DNA from: Rhodococcus sp. RD6.2
Lineage (GTDB): Bacteria > Actinomycetota > Actinomycetes > Mycobacteriales > Mycobacteriaceae
Direction of reading: 5' to 3'
Length of the DNA stretch: 64,000 nucleotides
Assembly (NCBI RefSeq): GCF_001040705.1
Contig: NZ_CVQP01000013.1
Coordinates: 17,714 to 81,713 of the forward strand
Each line of letters starts with the position of its first letter. The stretch's first letter is position 1. Position numbers and translations under genes: made by a program. Positions 1 through 8,700 of this stretch are shown here, one piece after another. The notes beneath the pieces are model-generated. The model saw nothing but the letters and a program-made list of their open reading frames with translations. It made no database searches and had not been told where the DNA came from.

Positions 1-1
1 A

Positions 2-268
2 TCAGGGACGTGCAGCGGCGGAAGTTCCAACGATCCTGCGTATGGCATAGGTGGAGGCGACGAACACTGCTGCGCAGGCGGCGAGGATCATGGCGTTCGG
101 CGCGGTTGACGTGTAGTAGTTCGCCCACTCGGCGTCATGACTGCTCGAGCCTCCCCCGCTGTCAGGAAGTACGTCGAAGAAGGCGACCATCTGAATTGCG
201 GCGACCACGAGGGTCACGGCGTTCACCGCGAGGTAGACCGTGTACAGGCGGCTGTGCTTTCTGGTCAT
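2..268 (-). CDS. small two-helix membrane protein
   Basis: An 88-residue protein of unknown function with two predicted membrane segments (about residues 9-30 and 58-78) separated by a short Gly/Ser-rich and acidic loop. The N-terminus MTRKHSR is basic, which favours a cytoplasmic N-terminus. An AAGGAA ribosome-binding site lies about 9 nt before the ATG at 268. The stop codon is the first complete triplet of the window, so the gene is whole. It is the last visible gene of a leftward series. I recognise no family. Confidence 0.6.
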   Translation of the reverse strand: MTRKHSRLYTVYLAVNAVTLVVAAIQMVAFFDVLPDSGGGSSSHDAEWANYYTSTAPNAMILAACAAVFVASTYAIRRIVGTSAAARP

Positions 269-404
269 GGCTCTGGATTCCTTCTGTCTGGTCGTGGTGC
301 TGGCGTGCGATCGGTCCGCGGTCAGATGCCGTGCGGTGAGGGCCTTGTAGTCGCCTGCCCCAGACCAACCGGCGCTTTCGTGTCGCGAGCGGGCGCGGGC
401 GGGG

Positions 405-770
405 TTAGGCGTCAGCGATATGGAGGGCGAGCCGTAGTCCGTTGACGCGACCGATGGCGTTCCAGGCGTCTGGTGCGGTCGGGGTGGTGTCGTGGGTGAT
501 CGTGGCGTCGAGGCTGCCGGCGGGGTTCCACACGATCCCGGCCGTCGTGGTCGCGGCGATGGCCGCGGTGGTGGCGGCGCGTTCGGCCTGGTGGATGTCG
601 TTGAGGCTGGCGTTCTGGTCGAGAAGGTCGCGCGCCTGGCGGAGCCCGTGAACTTTGCCGACGGCCCAGGCTGCGTGGTTGCCGTCGTCGGCTGCGGCCG
701 CGGCGGTGGCGTAGTCCTCGGCGGCCGCGAGGGATGCGCGGATCGTGGTGGCGAGCTGAACGGTGGTCAC
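405..770 (-). CDS. hypothetical protein, paralogue of the upstream gene
   Basis: A 121-residue, Ala/Thr-rich soluble protein starting at a GTG with a GAGAGAA-type ribosome-binding site. It contains AAWAVGKVHGLRQARDLL near the N-terminus and AWNAIGRVNGLRLALHIAD at the C-terminus. The neighbouring 288-residue protein has matching segments (PWLAGRSAGIQEARRIL and AWTAIGHANGLHLALQIAD), so the two share a domain pair by duplication. The repeated W-x-x-G-x-x-x-G-[IL] pattern suggests a helical fold. No known function. Confidence 0.6.
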   Translation of the reverse strand: MTTVQLATTIRASLAAAEDYATAAAAADDGNHAAWAVGKVHGLRQARDLLDQNASLNDIHQAERAATTAAIAATTTAGIVWNPAGSLDATITHDTTPTAPDAWNAIGRVNGLRLALHIADA

Positions 771-800
771 TGGTGGATTCTCTCTGTCGGGTCCGACAGG

Positions 801-1667
801 TCAGGTGATGAGTGGTTGTCGAGTGGTCCCGGGCCAGGCGGTGACCATGCGTTCGGTGGCGGCCGCGAGCTCGTTGAGTTCGTCGACGACGAGCCGCAGG
901 TAGTCGGCGGTCTCGTGGGTGGGGTCGGGGTAGAGCTTCAGCTCGTTCTGCTCGTCGGCGGACAGGTCGTTGAAGTTGTCGGGGAGGTCGCTTTCGAGAC
1001 CGCGGGTCAGGGTGAGTTCGTCGCTGATGGTGAGGAAGACGGCGAGCTCGAGGAGGTGCCCTTCCTCGCTGACCGACTCGACGCCGAGTAGGAGATTGCC
1101 CCAGGTGTCGCGGTCCCAGGTGATGACTTCCTGGTTGACGGCTTCTTGGAGGTACCAGTGGCCGGCGAGCCTGTGTCCGTCGACGGCGAGTGCCGGTGTG
1201 AGGCGGTCGAATCGGTCCGTGTGCAGGGTGAGCAGTGGCCCGCCGCGGCCTTCGTCCTCGATCGTGGCTTGGGCGTCGTCGAGGCGCTGGCGCACGATCT
1301 CGCGGTCCGCGATCTGTAGTGCGAGGTGGAGGCCGTTGGCGTGGCCGATCGCGGTCCAGGCTGCGGGGTTCGTGATGCCGGCGTCTCTAGGCCTGGTGTC
1401 GTCGTAGCGCATCCAGGCGATTCGCTGTGCTCCGGTGATCTCGGTGGCGGCCGCGGTGGCGGTGGTCAGGGCGTCGGTGATCGCGGCGATGATGTCCGGG
1501 GGGCCGGGGGCGAGGATGCGGCGTGCTTCCTGGATCCCGGCCGATCGGCCGGCGAGCCAGGGAGCGTAGTTCGGGCTGGCCATGTCGAGGGGGTTGTGCG
1601 TGTCCTCCTCCGATTCCAGGACGCTGGTGAGGGCCTGTGTGATGGCCTGTGCTGCGCTCACGGTCAC
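801..1667 (-). CDS. hypothetical protein with duplicated helical domain
   Basis: A 288-residue protein. Residues about 30-130 match the whole of the downstream 121-residue protein (AWTAIGHANGLHLALQIAD). The C-terminal half is acidic and unrelated, with no recognised domain. The GTG start at 1667 overlaps the stop of the upstream gene by 4 nt (GTGA), which implies translational coupling with the recombinase-like gene. No signal peptide or membrane segment is visible. Function unknown. Confidence 0.65.
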   Translation of the reverse strand: MTVSAAQAITQALTSVLESEEDTHNPLDMASPNYAPWLAGRSAGIQEARRILAPGPPDIIAAITDALTTATAAATEITGAQRIAWMRYDDTRPRDAGITNPAAWTAIGHANGLHLALQIADREIVRQRLDDAQATIEDEGRGGPLLTLHTDRFDRLTPALAVDGHRLAGHWYLQEAVNQEVITWDRDTWGNLLLGVESVSEEGHLLELAVFLTISDELTLTRGLESDLPDNFNDLSADEQNELKLYPDPTHETADYLRLVVDELNELAAATERMVTAWPGTTRQPLIT

Positions 1668-2257
1668 GATCCTCGGTTCGGCGGGGTGGACGTCTGGCGC
1701 CGAGCTCGTTCCTGCTGGAGGTACTTGTAGACGCCAGACTGACTCAGTCCGTAGGTCTCCTGGAGGTCGACGATCGAGGTGCCCTGCTCGTGTTGGTCGA
1801 ACATGGCGTGGCGTTGCTCCGGCGTCAGCTTGGGTTTGCCGCCGGGGTAGCGGCCCGCGGCCTTGGCTTTCGCGCGGGGTCCGGACAGTCGGAGTCGGTA
1901 GATGCCGGCCTCGAAGTCAGGGAAGTCGGTGGTGAGCAGGTGGAAGGCGGTGCGACCGGCGTCGGTGGTGGGGTCGTAGACGGTGCCGCCGATGTGTAGT
2001 CGGGCTCCGCGTTCGGCGAGTGTGGTTGCGACGGCGCCGAGTTCGGCCGCCGAGCGGGCGAGCCGGGCGAGTCCGGTGACGACGACGCTGTCGCCGGGCC
2101 GGAGGGTGTCGATCATCGCGTCTCGGGCCGCCAGCGCGGTGTGGGTGCCGGCCACCTGCTTGTCGACGTGGATGTCGGTGACGTCGAGGGCCTCGAGGGC
2201 GCGGCGTTCGTCGTGTTCGTCCTGCTCGTCGTCGACGCGCGTGTAGCCGATCAGCAT
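1664..2257 (-). CDS. serine-recombinase-like protein lacking the catalytic serine
   Basis: A 197-residue resolvase/invertase homologue: MLIGYTRV at the N-terminus, GDSVVVTGLARLARS in the middle, and a C-terminal HTH (IVDLQETYGLSQSGVYKYLQ). In active serine recombinases the first strand reads YARVST and the serine attacks DNA; here the sequence is YTRVDDEQ, so that serine is Asp. The conserved LDRLGRS motif reads LARLARS and has lost its Asp. I infer it no longer recombines DNA and may act as a DNA-binding regulator. The start chosen is the ATG at 2257, which overlaps the stop of the upstream gene (TGATG); longer starts run through that gene. Confidence 0.75.
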   Translation of the reverse strand: MLIGYTRVDDEQDEHDERRALEALDVTDIHVDKQVAGTHTALAARDAMIDTLRPGDSVVVTGLARLARSAAELGAVATTLAERGARLHIGGTVYDPTTDAGRTAFHLLTTDFPDFEAGIYRLRLSGPRAKAKAAGRYPGGKPKLTPEQRHAMFDQHEQGTSIVDLQETYGLSQSGVYKYLQQERARRQTSTPPNRGS

Positions 2258-2787
2258 CAGGCGGTGTCCGTTCGGTAGAAGGCGTTGAGGCGGTCGGTGG
2301 CGGTGCGCTGCTCGCGACCGAGCACGCACATCCGCTCGAACAGCTCGTCTTCTGGTGCCTCGGCGGCGATGGTCGCGAGCCGCTGTGCGGCGGCGTGGAA
2401 GCTGCGCCGGTACGCCTGGGACATCAGAGCTGCTCCGTATGCCTCGACGGCTGTGTCGGGCGCTCCGGCGACTGTCGCGATGGTCAGCGCTTGGACGAGG
2501 CGTTCGCCGGCGTGGCCGTGTGCCTTGCCTTGGCGCGTCAGGGCGTTGAGGACCATCGGACTGTCGTGGGGGCTGCCCGCGGCGATGAGGTCGCGGATCA
2601 CGGTGAACAGCTCGGCGTTCACCGGGCTATAGAAGTCCTCGGGCACCAGGTGCTCGACGGTGCGCCGGACGACAGGTCCGCGGGCGAACAAAAGCGAGGA
2701 CAGGAACTGGATCTCGATGGGCTCGCTGGGGTCACCGTCGAGGTCGGTCGTGGGGTCGACGTCGTGGGCGTTCGCGCTGTTCGTCAC
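2257..2787 (-). CDS. DnaB N-terminal-domain protein
   Basis: A 176-residue protein. Residues about 20-130 resemble the helical N-terminal domain of replicative helicase DnaB (IEIQFLSSLLFARG, then EDFYSPVNAELFTVIRDL and an NALTRQGK segment). The RecA-like motor domain is absent, so it cannot be a helicase itself. Such stand-alone domains could bind host DnaB or primase; that role is inference. The GTG start at 2787 follows a strong GGAAGGAGG site, which rejects the much longer open frame upstream. The stop overlaps the ATG of the recombinase-like gene by one base. Confidence 0.7.
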   Translation of the reverse strand: MTNSANAHDVDPTTDLDGDPSEPIEIQFLSSLLFARGPVVRRTVEHLVPEDFYSPVNAELFTVIRDLIAAGSPHDSPMVLNALTRQGKAHGHAGERLVQALTIATVAGAPDTAVEAYGAALMSQAYRRSFHAAAQRLATIAAEAPEDELFERMCVLGREQRTATDRLNAFYRTDTA

Positions 2788-2819
2788 TGGTCCTCCTTCC
2801 CGTCGTTGAGACTGCCAGC

Positions 2820-3047
2820 TCATGCGGCGAGTTCCGCGAGTCGGTCCGGGCGGAATCCGCTCCAGTGGTCGCCATTCTCGGTGATGACGACCGGGGCCTG
2901 GAGGTACCCGAGGGCCATCACGAGATCGCGGGCCTCGACGTCGACGGTGATGTCGATGCTGGTGTATTCGATCCCTGCCTTGTCGAGTGCGCGGTACGTG
3001 GCGTTGCACTGGACGCAGGACGGCTTGGTGTAGACGGTGACTCGCAT
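2820..3047 (-). CDS. nrdH: NrdH-type glutaredoxin-like protein
   Basis: A 75-residue thioredoxin-fold redoxin. MRVTVYTKPSCVQCNATYRAL carries the CVQC redox motif; NrdH proteins classically have CVQC and give electrons to class Ib ribonucleotide reductase. APVVI (the cis-Pro region) and WSGFRPD near the C-terminus are also NrdH hallmarks. Length is normal for the family. It lies 32 nt upstream of the DnaB-domain gene in the same leftward unit, which could link it to nucleotide supply for plasmid replication. The partner reductase is not in this window. Confidence 0.88.
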   Translation of the reverse strand: MRVTVYTKPSCVQCNATYRALDKAGIEYTSIDITVDVEARDLVMALGYLQAPVVITENGDHWSGFRPDRLAELAA

Positions 3048-3083
3048 TGCTCACTCCTAGTTCGGTGGGGCCTCGGGTGCCTC

Positions 3084-3124
3084 GGAGCGGGTAGCCGGGC
3101 TGAGTTCCGCGGGCTACCCGCTCC
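3084..3124 (-). terminator. intergenic hairpin terminator
   Basis: Perfect 13-bp inverted repeat (GGAGCGGGTAGCC with GGCTACCCGCTCC) around a 15-nt loop, between the stop of the cysteine-rich gene and the start of nrdH. It has no clear T-tract. It probably separates the two leftward units. Confidence 0.6.
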
Positions 3125-3144
3125 ACGGGGTCACGGGGCTGGTG

Positions 3145-3456
3145 TCAGCCCTCGATGGCTGCGCAGGTCGCGCATTCCCATCCCGTCGACATGCGGGTGC
3201 AGGTGCGGCGTTCCTCGCAGATCCAGCACTGCTGGTTGCGCCTCTGCTCGCCTTCCTGGCCGCGGACCATTGCGGCGTAGGCGTCGCGTGTGTCGGCGTC
3301 GCGGGTTGCGATCTGCTCGGCCGTCAGAGCAGGCTGTTCGGTCTCTCGCAGCAAGTCGCCGAACGCCAGGCGGCAATCGGGGCACACCTCCCCCGCCTCG
3401 ATGACGGGGTGGTTGCAGGCCGGCAGAACGCAGTCGGCGAACAGTGACAGCGTCAC
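3145..3456 (-). CDS. cysteine-rich zinc-ribbon-like protein
   Basis: A 103-residue protein with two cysteine clusters: CVLPACNHP with VCPDC near the N-terminus, and CWICEERRTC with CATC near the C-terminus. The spacing suggests two zinc-binding ribbons. The middle is helical and acidic. The GTG start at 3456 overlaps the stop of the upstream gene (GTGA), so the two are coupled; the longer open frame upstream is the other gene read out of frame. No enzyme motif is seen; nucleic-acid binding is a guess. Confidence 0.65.
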   Translation of the reverse strand: MTLSLFADCVLPACNHPVIEAGEVCPDCRLAFGDLLRETEQPALTAEQIATRDADTRDAYAAMVRGQEGEQRRNQQCWICEERRTCTRMSTGWECATCAAIEG

Positions 3457-3740
3457 GATGCACCGCCGATCCGCTGAACGCGGGCGGAGAGGGACGGGTG
3501 TCCGGTGTCCTTGGTGCTGTCGTACCAGGGCTCGGTGCGGCGGTAGCGGTGCCCGGTGAGGACTCGGTCGGCGATCTCGGTGTTCCACACCGAGGGGTCG
3601 ACCTGGGCTGCCACCAACCGCAGTTCCCACTCCGGCGGAAGGTGCGCGCCGAGGACATCGGCGGACAAGTCCACGGTGTTGGTGTCCCCGTTCGCGTCCT
3701 GCGCGATGGTGGCGGTGATGACGAGATTTCGGTCGGGCAT
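3453..3740 (-). CDS. hypothetical protein
   Basis: A 95-residue protein starting MPDRNLVITATIAQD, with a strong GGAGGGG site before the ATG at 3740 and a good promoter about 50 nt further upstream. It contains a basic, aromatic segment (GHRYRRTEPWYD) and no membrane segment. It is the first gene of a two-gene unit with the cysteine-rich protein. No family recognised. Confidence 0.6.
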   Translation of the reverse strand: MPDRNLVITATIAQDANGDTNTVDLSADVLGAHLPPEWELRLVAAQVDPSVWNTEIADRVLTGHRYRRTEPWYDSTKDTGHPSLSARVQRIGGAS

Positions 3741-3789
3741 TTCCCCTCCTGGGGCCAGAGGCTGGGCCGATGCCCTGCCTACACCCGAA

Positions 3790-3818
3790 ATTCTACACGT
3801 CAATATTGCTGTGTGCAA
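3790..3818 (-). promoter_or_regulatory. SigA-type promoter
   Basis: Reading leftward: -35 TTGCAC at 3818-3813, a 17-nt spacer, and -10 TAGAAT at 3795-3790. The spacer holds the palindrome CAATATTG, a possible operator. Promoter and following leader closely match those at 12593-12643, showing that two promoter-leader units were copied from one another. Confidence 0.75.
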
Positions 3819-3919
3819 TACGTTTATGCAGGTGCGCCCGGCTTTTCCGGGCTGGTGAACCGGTCAGGCGTTACGCGCCGACCGCCACCGTGGCCCGACG
3901 CCGAGCGACTCGATCGGCG

Positions 3920-4213
3920 TCACTGCTGGCCCTGGCGGTTCGATGCGGTTGCCCAGATCAGAACAGCGAGAAGGAAGACCACTGCCGCGACGATGAGCGC
4001 CTTGAGAAGACCAGGGCTGTCGCCGGTCAGCGCTCCGACGCTGACGAGGATGGCGCCGAGTGCGGCGATGCCCTGCCCGATCGCGCGCCGGCCTACCGAT
4101 GGCGTGGTGTCGGCTTCGCGCGATTCGCCGTCGAGGAAGTCTCTGGTGCTTCGCGTGATGATGATGGCGCCGATGATGACGAGCGGAAATCCGATCCACA
4201 TGAGTACGGACAT
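3920..4213 (-). CDS. small membrane protein
   Basis: A 97-residue protein with three predicted membrane segments: residues about 2-19, 48-64 and 71-92. Between the first two is a polar loop (RDFLDGESREADTT). The ATG at 4213 has an AAGGAG site 6 nt upstream, so the longer open frame is not used. It ends a leftward group of three membrane or small genes (5572 to 3920) that once shared a promoter now 7 kb away. No family recognised. Confidence 0.6.
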   Translation of the reverse strand: MSVLMWIGFPLVIIGAIIITRSTRDFLDGESREADTTPSVGRRAIGQGIAALGAILVSVGALTGDSPGLLKALIVAAVVFLLAVLIWATASNRQGQQ

Positions 4214-4350
4214 GTAGTTCTCCTTGGGTCGATGCGCCAGCCTGGTGGATAGCCGCCGAACGGTACACGGCCCGGCCGACACGGTCTCGTCGTGCCGCCG
4301 GGGGCGGTGTGGACCGCGAGCGAATGCCCGCGGCCCACACCGAGGTTGGG

Positions 4351-5319
4351 TCAGGCCGACCGTCCGGCTGGCAGTGCCTTGCGCTCGGCAGCCTCGATCG
4401 CCTTGGTGGCGCTTCCGAGGATGCGATCGGGGGCGTCGACCAGGCCGTCGGTGAGCCGGGCGACGGCGTCGAGGGCCGCGGCCCGCTCGTCGGTCGTTGC
4501 GCCTTCGTCGAGTGCGGTCCGCAGCGAGCTGGCGGCCTTGCGGAGCTTGCTGCGGCTGGTGTCCTCAAAGATCGAGACTCCGATGCGGCGGGCGTTCCTG
4601 TCGGCCTCGTCCCAGGCTGCGCGTGCGGTCCTCGCGGCCGCATGGAACTCCTCGATGAGCTGCGGGGACGCGGGGGCCGCCTCGAGGTCGAGGTCCCGCG
4701 CTGCACCGAGGGCCTCGATGAACGCAGCGGTACTGGGCTCGGACAGGTCTTCGAGGATGGGGCGTTCGAGCCAGGCGAACGGGTTGTTGAGGTATTCCGC
4801 ATAGTCCTCGAGCACCCCGGCATAGACCGCCTTCGCTGCCGTCCAACGCTGCTCGCGCACCTGGCGTCGGGCGACTCGCGCACCCAACCGGCGCACCGTC
4901 CCGCGAAGAAGTCCAAGCAGGACCAGCACACCGATCACACCGAGGATCACGAGCAGGATGATCGGGTTGAAGGTATCGCCGCCCGCACTCACGCCGTCGG
5001 CCGTGGTCGGATCAGCGGAGACAGGCACCTGGGGCGCGATCGGCGGGGCTGTGTCGACGGCCGGATCAGGTTCGGACGTTCCCCCCGAGGTCATGACGCG
5101 GAGCATGATCGTGGCGAAGATGGACACACCAGCCGCGATGACTCCGCAGGCCAGCCTTCCCATCGCCTGCTCTCGAGTGGTCGCCAGAGTCAAGCTGACG
5201 GCAGTGACGAAGAGGGCCGCGAGGGCCAGGAGGACACCGGCGTACGTCGCGATGTCGAGGAATTGATCGAGCACGCCGAGGTCGAACACGGAGGCCGTGG
5301 CCGGTTCTGAACTGTTCAT
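4351..5319 (-). CDS. membrane protein with helical cytoplasmic domain
   Basis: A 322-residue protein. Two N-terminal membrane segments (about residues 22-45 and 55-76), a Pro/Asp/Thr-rich loop, then a third segment with sequence ILLVILGVIGVLVLLGLL. A long, charged, helical C-terminal half (about 150-322) follows. The start MNSSEP at 5319 has GGAAGGG upstream. Function unknown; the layout fits a membrane anchor that presents a helical domain in the cytoplasm. Confidence 0.6.
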   Translation of the reverse strand: MNSSEPATASVFDLGVLDQFLDIATYAGVLLALAALFVTAVSLTLATTREQAMGRLACGVIAAGVSIFATIMLRVMTSGGTSEPDPAVDTAPPIAPQVPVSADPTTADGVSAGGDTFNPIILLVILGVIGVLVLLGLLRGTVRRLGARVARRQVREQRWTAAKAVYAGVLEDYAEYLNNPFAWLERPILEDLSEPSTAAFIEALGAARDLDLEAAPASPQLIEEFHAAARTARAAWDEADRNARRIGVSIFEDTSRSKLRKAASSLRTALDEGATTDERAAALDAVARLTDGLVDAPDRILGSATKAIEAAERKALPAGRSA

Positions 5320-5377
5320 GGGAAACCCTTCCCGGGTCTGGGCCGCGGCGAGTCCGCCACGGGTGAAGTGGACGAAG

Positions 5378-5572
5378 TCAGGCGGAGGCGGCGAGCAGCA
5401 CGGGCTGCTGGGCGGCGACCTTCGGGACGTACAGGGCGGTGAGTTTGGTGCGACGGCCGACAAGACCGGCTATCGCGGCGATGCCTGCGTCCTTCTCGGT
5501 GCCTGCTTCGACTCTGGCTGTGCCGATGTAGTCACCGTCTCGGTGGTACAGCGCAACGGAATACGTGCACAT
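5378..5572 (-). CDS. small soluble protein at the transposon edge
   Basis: A 64-residue protein starting MCTYSVALYHRDGDYIG with a GGGAGGGG ribosome-binding site ending 7 nt before the ATG. A much longer open frame continues upstream only because it runs backwards through the transposase gene. The left end of the Tn3 element lies 39 nt upstream, so the gene has lost its native promoter. Function unknown. Confidence 0.6.
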   Translation of the reverse strand: MCTYSVALYHRDGDYIGTARVEAGTEKDAGIAAIAGLVGRRTKLTALYVPKVAAQQPVLLAASA

Positions 5573-5605
5573 AGGGGTCCCCTCCCGGGGGCTGGAGGCT
5601 GGGCC

Positions 5606-5610
5606 TGGTG
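5606..5610. repeat. 5-bp target-site duplication, left copy
   Basis: TGGTG directly precedes the left inverted repeat and recurs at 12593-12597 directly after the right one. A 5-bp duplication is the rule for Tn3-family insertion. Confidence 0.9.
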
Positions 5611-5654
5611 GGGGTGGCCGTAGCATTCGCCGAAAATCGGGCGGATATGGCGTA
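5611..5654 (+). repeat. left terminal inverted repeat of the Tn3 element
   Basis: Begins GGGGTGGCCGTAGC and matches the reverse complement of 12549-12592 at 42 of 44 positions (differences at positions 6 and 16). Confidence 0.92.
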
Positions 5655-5758
5655 GCCGCCTGGTAGGCGCCAGTTTTCGGGTTCGACATGCACGGTCGGC
5701 TGGTTGGTGCTTGGCTGCCGGTGTTGGTGTTGGTCGGCGCTGGTGGAGGCTGGGGTTC

Positions 5759-8700
5759 GTGGCGACGCGGATGTTCGCGGACGAGGAATTGGAACGTCTG
5801 CGGGGATTTCCGGAGATCAGCCGCGAGGAGCTGTTTCGATACTTCACGCTCACGTCGGCGGATCTGGCGTTCGTGGATCCGGGCCGAGGCCGGGGACCGG
5901 CCGAACGGCTGGGCTTGGCGATCGCGTTGTGCACGCTGCCGTGGCTGGGTTTCGTGCCGGATCGGCTGGTCACAGCCCCACCGGTGGCGGTGGCCCGCCT
6001 CGCCGAGCAGCTGCGGGTCGAGCCGGTGGCGATCGGCTCCTACGGCAGACGAGCCAAGACCCGCACCGAGCACGTGCGCCTGGCCGCCCAATACCTGGGA
6101 TGGCGTGCCGCCGGTCAGCTCGAACTCAAGGAACTCGATGAGTTCCTGCTCGCACGGGCGATGGAGCACGATTCCCCGACCCTGCTGTTCCGACTGGCGT
6201 GTGAGTACCTGATCTCGGCGAAAGTGATCCGGCCCGGCCCGGTCACCGTAGTGGAACGGGTCGCCCACGCCCGCCACCAGGCCCAGACCGAAACCTATGA
6301 CCGGCTCTCCCACGAGTTCACCGCGGCGCGGTGCGCGGAGTTGGACGGCTTGCTGGTCACCGACGCGTCGCTGGGGATCTCGCGGTTGCGGTGGCTGTCG
6401 ACCGGGCCGGTAGAGGCCTCGGCGGCGGCGGTCCGCGCCGAGGTCGACAAGCTGGGGTTCCTGCGGGGTTTGGGCGCTGATCGGCTGGATCTGTCGGTGC
6501 TGCCCGCCGAGCGGCGCCGGTTCCTGGCCACCATGGGCCGACGCCTGAGTCCGCAAGCACTCGAACGCCGGGATCCGCAGCGCCGGTATCCGATCCTGCT
6601 CACGGTGCTGGCCCAGTCGGGCACCGATGTGCTCGATGAGGTCGTCGCGTTGTTCGATCAGGCGATCTCGGCGAAGTTCGGTGCCGCCGAACGGAAGATG
6701 CAGCAGCAGCTGGCCGAGCGCGGCAAGACCGGCGAGGACCGCCAGGCGCTGCTGGACGATCTCCTGGAAATCGTCACCGACCCGACGGTGGCTGATGAGG
6801 AGATCGGCGCGCTGATCCGCGGCGAGAAGATCGGGTGGGAACGCCTGCGCGCGGCGATCGCCCAGGCCAAACCCAGGTTGCCGCGTGATCACGGGCATCT
6901 GGCAGCGCTGGATTCCTCCTACAACTACCTGCGTCAGTTCACTCCCGCGGTGCTCGAAGCGGTGCGCTTCGCCGGCGGCACCGCCGCTACCGAGCTGCTG
7001 ATCGCGGTGAACATGCTGCGCGAGCTGAACGCGACCGGGCGGCGCAAGGTCTTCGACGACGCCCCGACCGGGTTCGTGCCGACGAAATGGCGCGGCTACC
7101 TCGACGAGGCCCGAAAGACCGGCAGCGCCACCGCGTACCGGCACTACTGGGAATTGTGCGTACTGCTCGGACTGCGCGACGGGCTGCGCAGCGGGGATGT
7201 GTTCGTGCCCGGCTCGCGCCGCTACGCCGACCCGGCCGCCTACCTGCTCACCACCGGGCAGTGGGAACCGCAACGCGGCGAGTTCTGCCGCCTGGTCGGG
7301 CGATCCGCCGATCCCGGCGTCGCGCTGGCCGCCGTGGTCGCCGAACTGCACGACGCTCTCGGTGAGCTGGAGGCAGTGCTGGCCGACGGGGACGGCCCGG
7401 TCAGGGTGGACGAAGGCGGGGATCTGGTGATCTCGCCGCTGAGCGCGGAAGATGTTCCCGCCGAGGCGATCGCGCTCAAGGCCGAGCTGACCGAGATGCT
7501 GCCGTTCGCGCCGATCGTTTCCTTGTTTATCGAGCTGGACAAGCGCACCGGCTACCTGGACTGCTTCACCCACGCTGGCGGCCAGGCCACCCGCACACCA
7601 GAGTTGAAACGCAACCTGATCGCGGTACTGCTGGCGCACTCGACGAACCTGGGATTGACCCGGATGGCCGAGGCATGCGGAATCACCTACGACATCCTGG
7701 CCTGGACCGACGAGTGGTATGTGCGCGAGGAGACCCTGCGCGCGGCCAACCTCGTGTTGATCGGCTACCACCAGCGGCTGCCGCTGACCGCGGTGTTCGG
7801 CGCCGGCACCTTGTCGTCGAGCGATGGGCAGCGTTTCCCGACGCGCGGGAAATCGACCACGGCGCGGCCGTTGAGCCGCTACTTCGCCAGCGAGGGCCTG
7901 TCGACCTACACCCACGTCACCGACCAGCATGCCACCTACGGCACTAAGGTCATCGTGGCCACCAAACGCGAAGCCCACTACGTGCTCGACGAGATCCTGG
8001 GCAATGCAGCGGATCTGCCGATCACCGAGCACGCCACCGACACCCATGGGGTCACCCTGGTCAACTTCGGGTTGTTCGACCTGCTCGGGATGCAGCTCTC
8101 GCCACGGATCCGGGACCTGGGCCGGATCACCCTGTACCGGCCGGGCCCGCGCGCGCAGGCCGAGGCCCGGTTCCCGCACGCGGGCCCGCTGATGACCCGC
8201 AAGGCCAACCTGGATTTGATCGCCGAGCACTGGGATGACCTGCTGCGGTTGGCCGGATCGCTGAAGTTCGGGCACGCCACCGCGTCGCTGCTGGTCGGCA
8301 AGCTGTCGGCGTCGGGGCGGCAGAACACCCTGGCCGCGGCCCTCAAGGAGTACGGGGCGCTGCGGCGCACCATCTACGCCGCGAGATACCTCGCCGATCC
8401 GGACTATCGGCGCAAGATCTCGCGCCAGCTCAACAAGGGCGAGTCCCTGCACGCGCTGCGCCGCGACCTGCTCTATGCCCACGAGGGGATGATCCGGGCG
8501 CGCCACCTCGAGGACCAGACCGAGCAAGCCTGGTGCCTGACCTTGGCGACCAACGCTGTGATCGCCTGGACCACCGAGTATTACGGGCTCGCTGTCGAGC
8601 AGATGCGTCGGGCCGGGCAGCGTATCGATGACGAGGTCCTGGCCCACATCTCCCCGGCGCACAGTGCCAACATCAATTTCTTCGGCGCGATCGAGGTCGA

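Noticed and set aside
5378..8662. Long leftward open frame of more than 1,000 codons
   Set aside because: It runs antisense to tnpA and is rich in Arg, Gly and Gln as expected of a shadow. Only its last 64 codons (5378-5572), with their own ribosome-binding site, are a gene.
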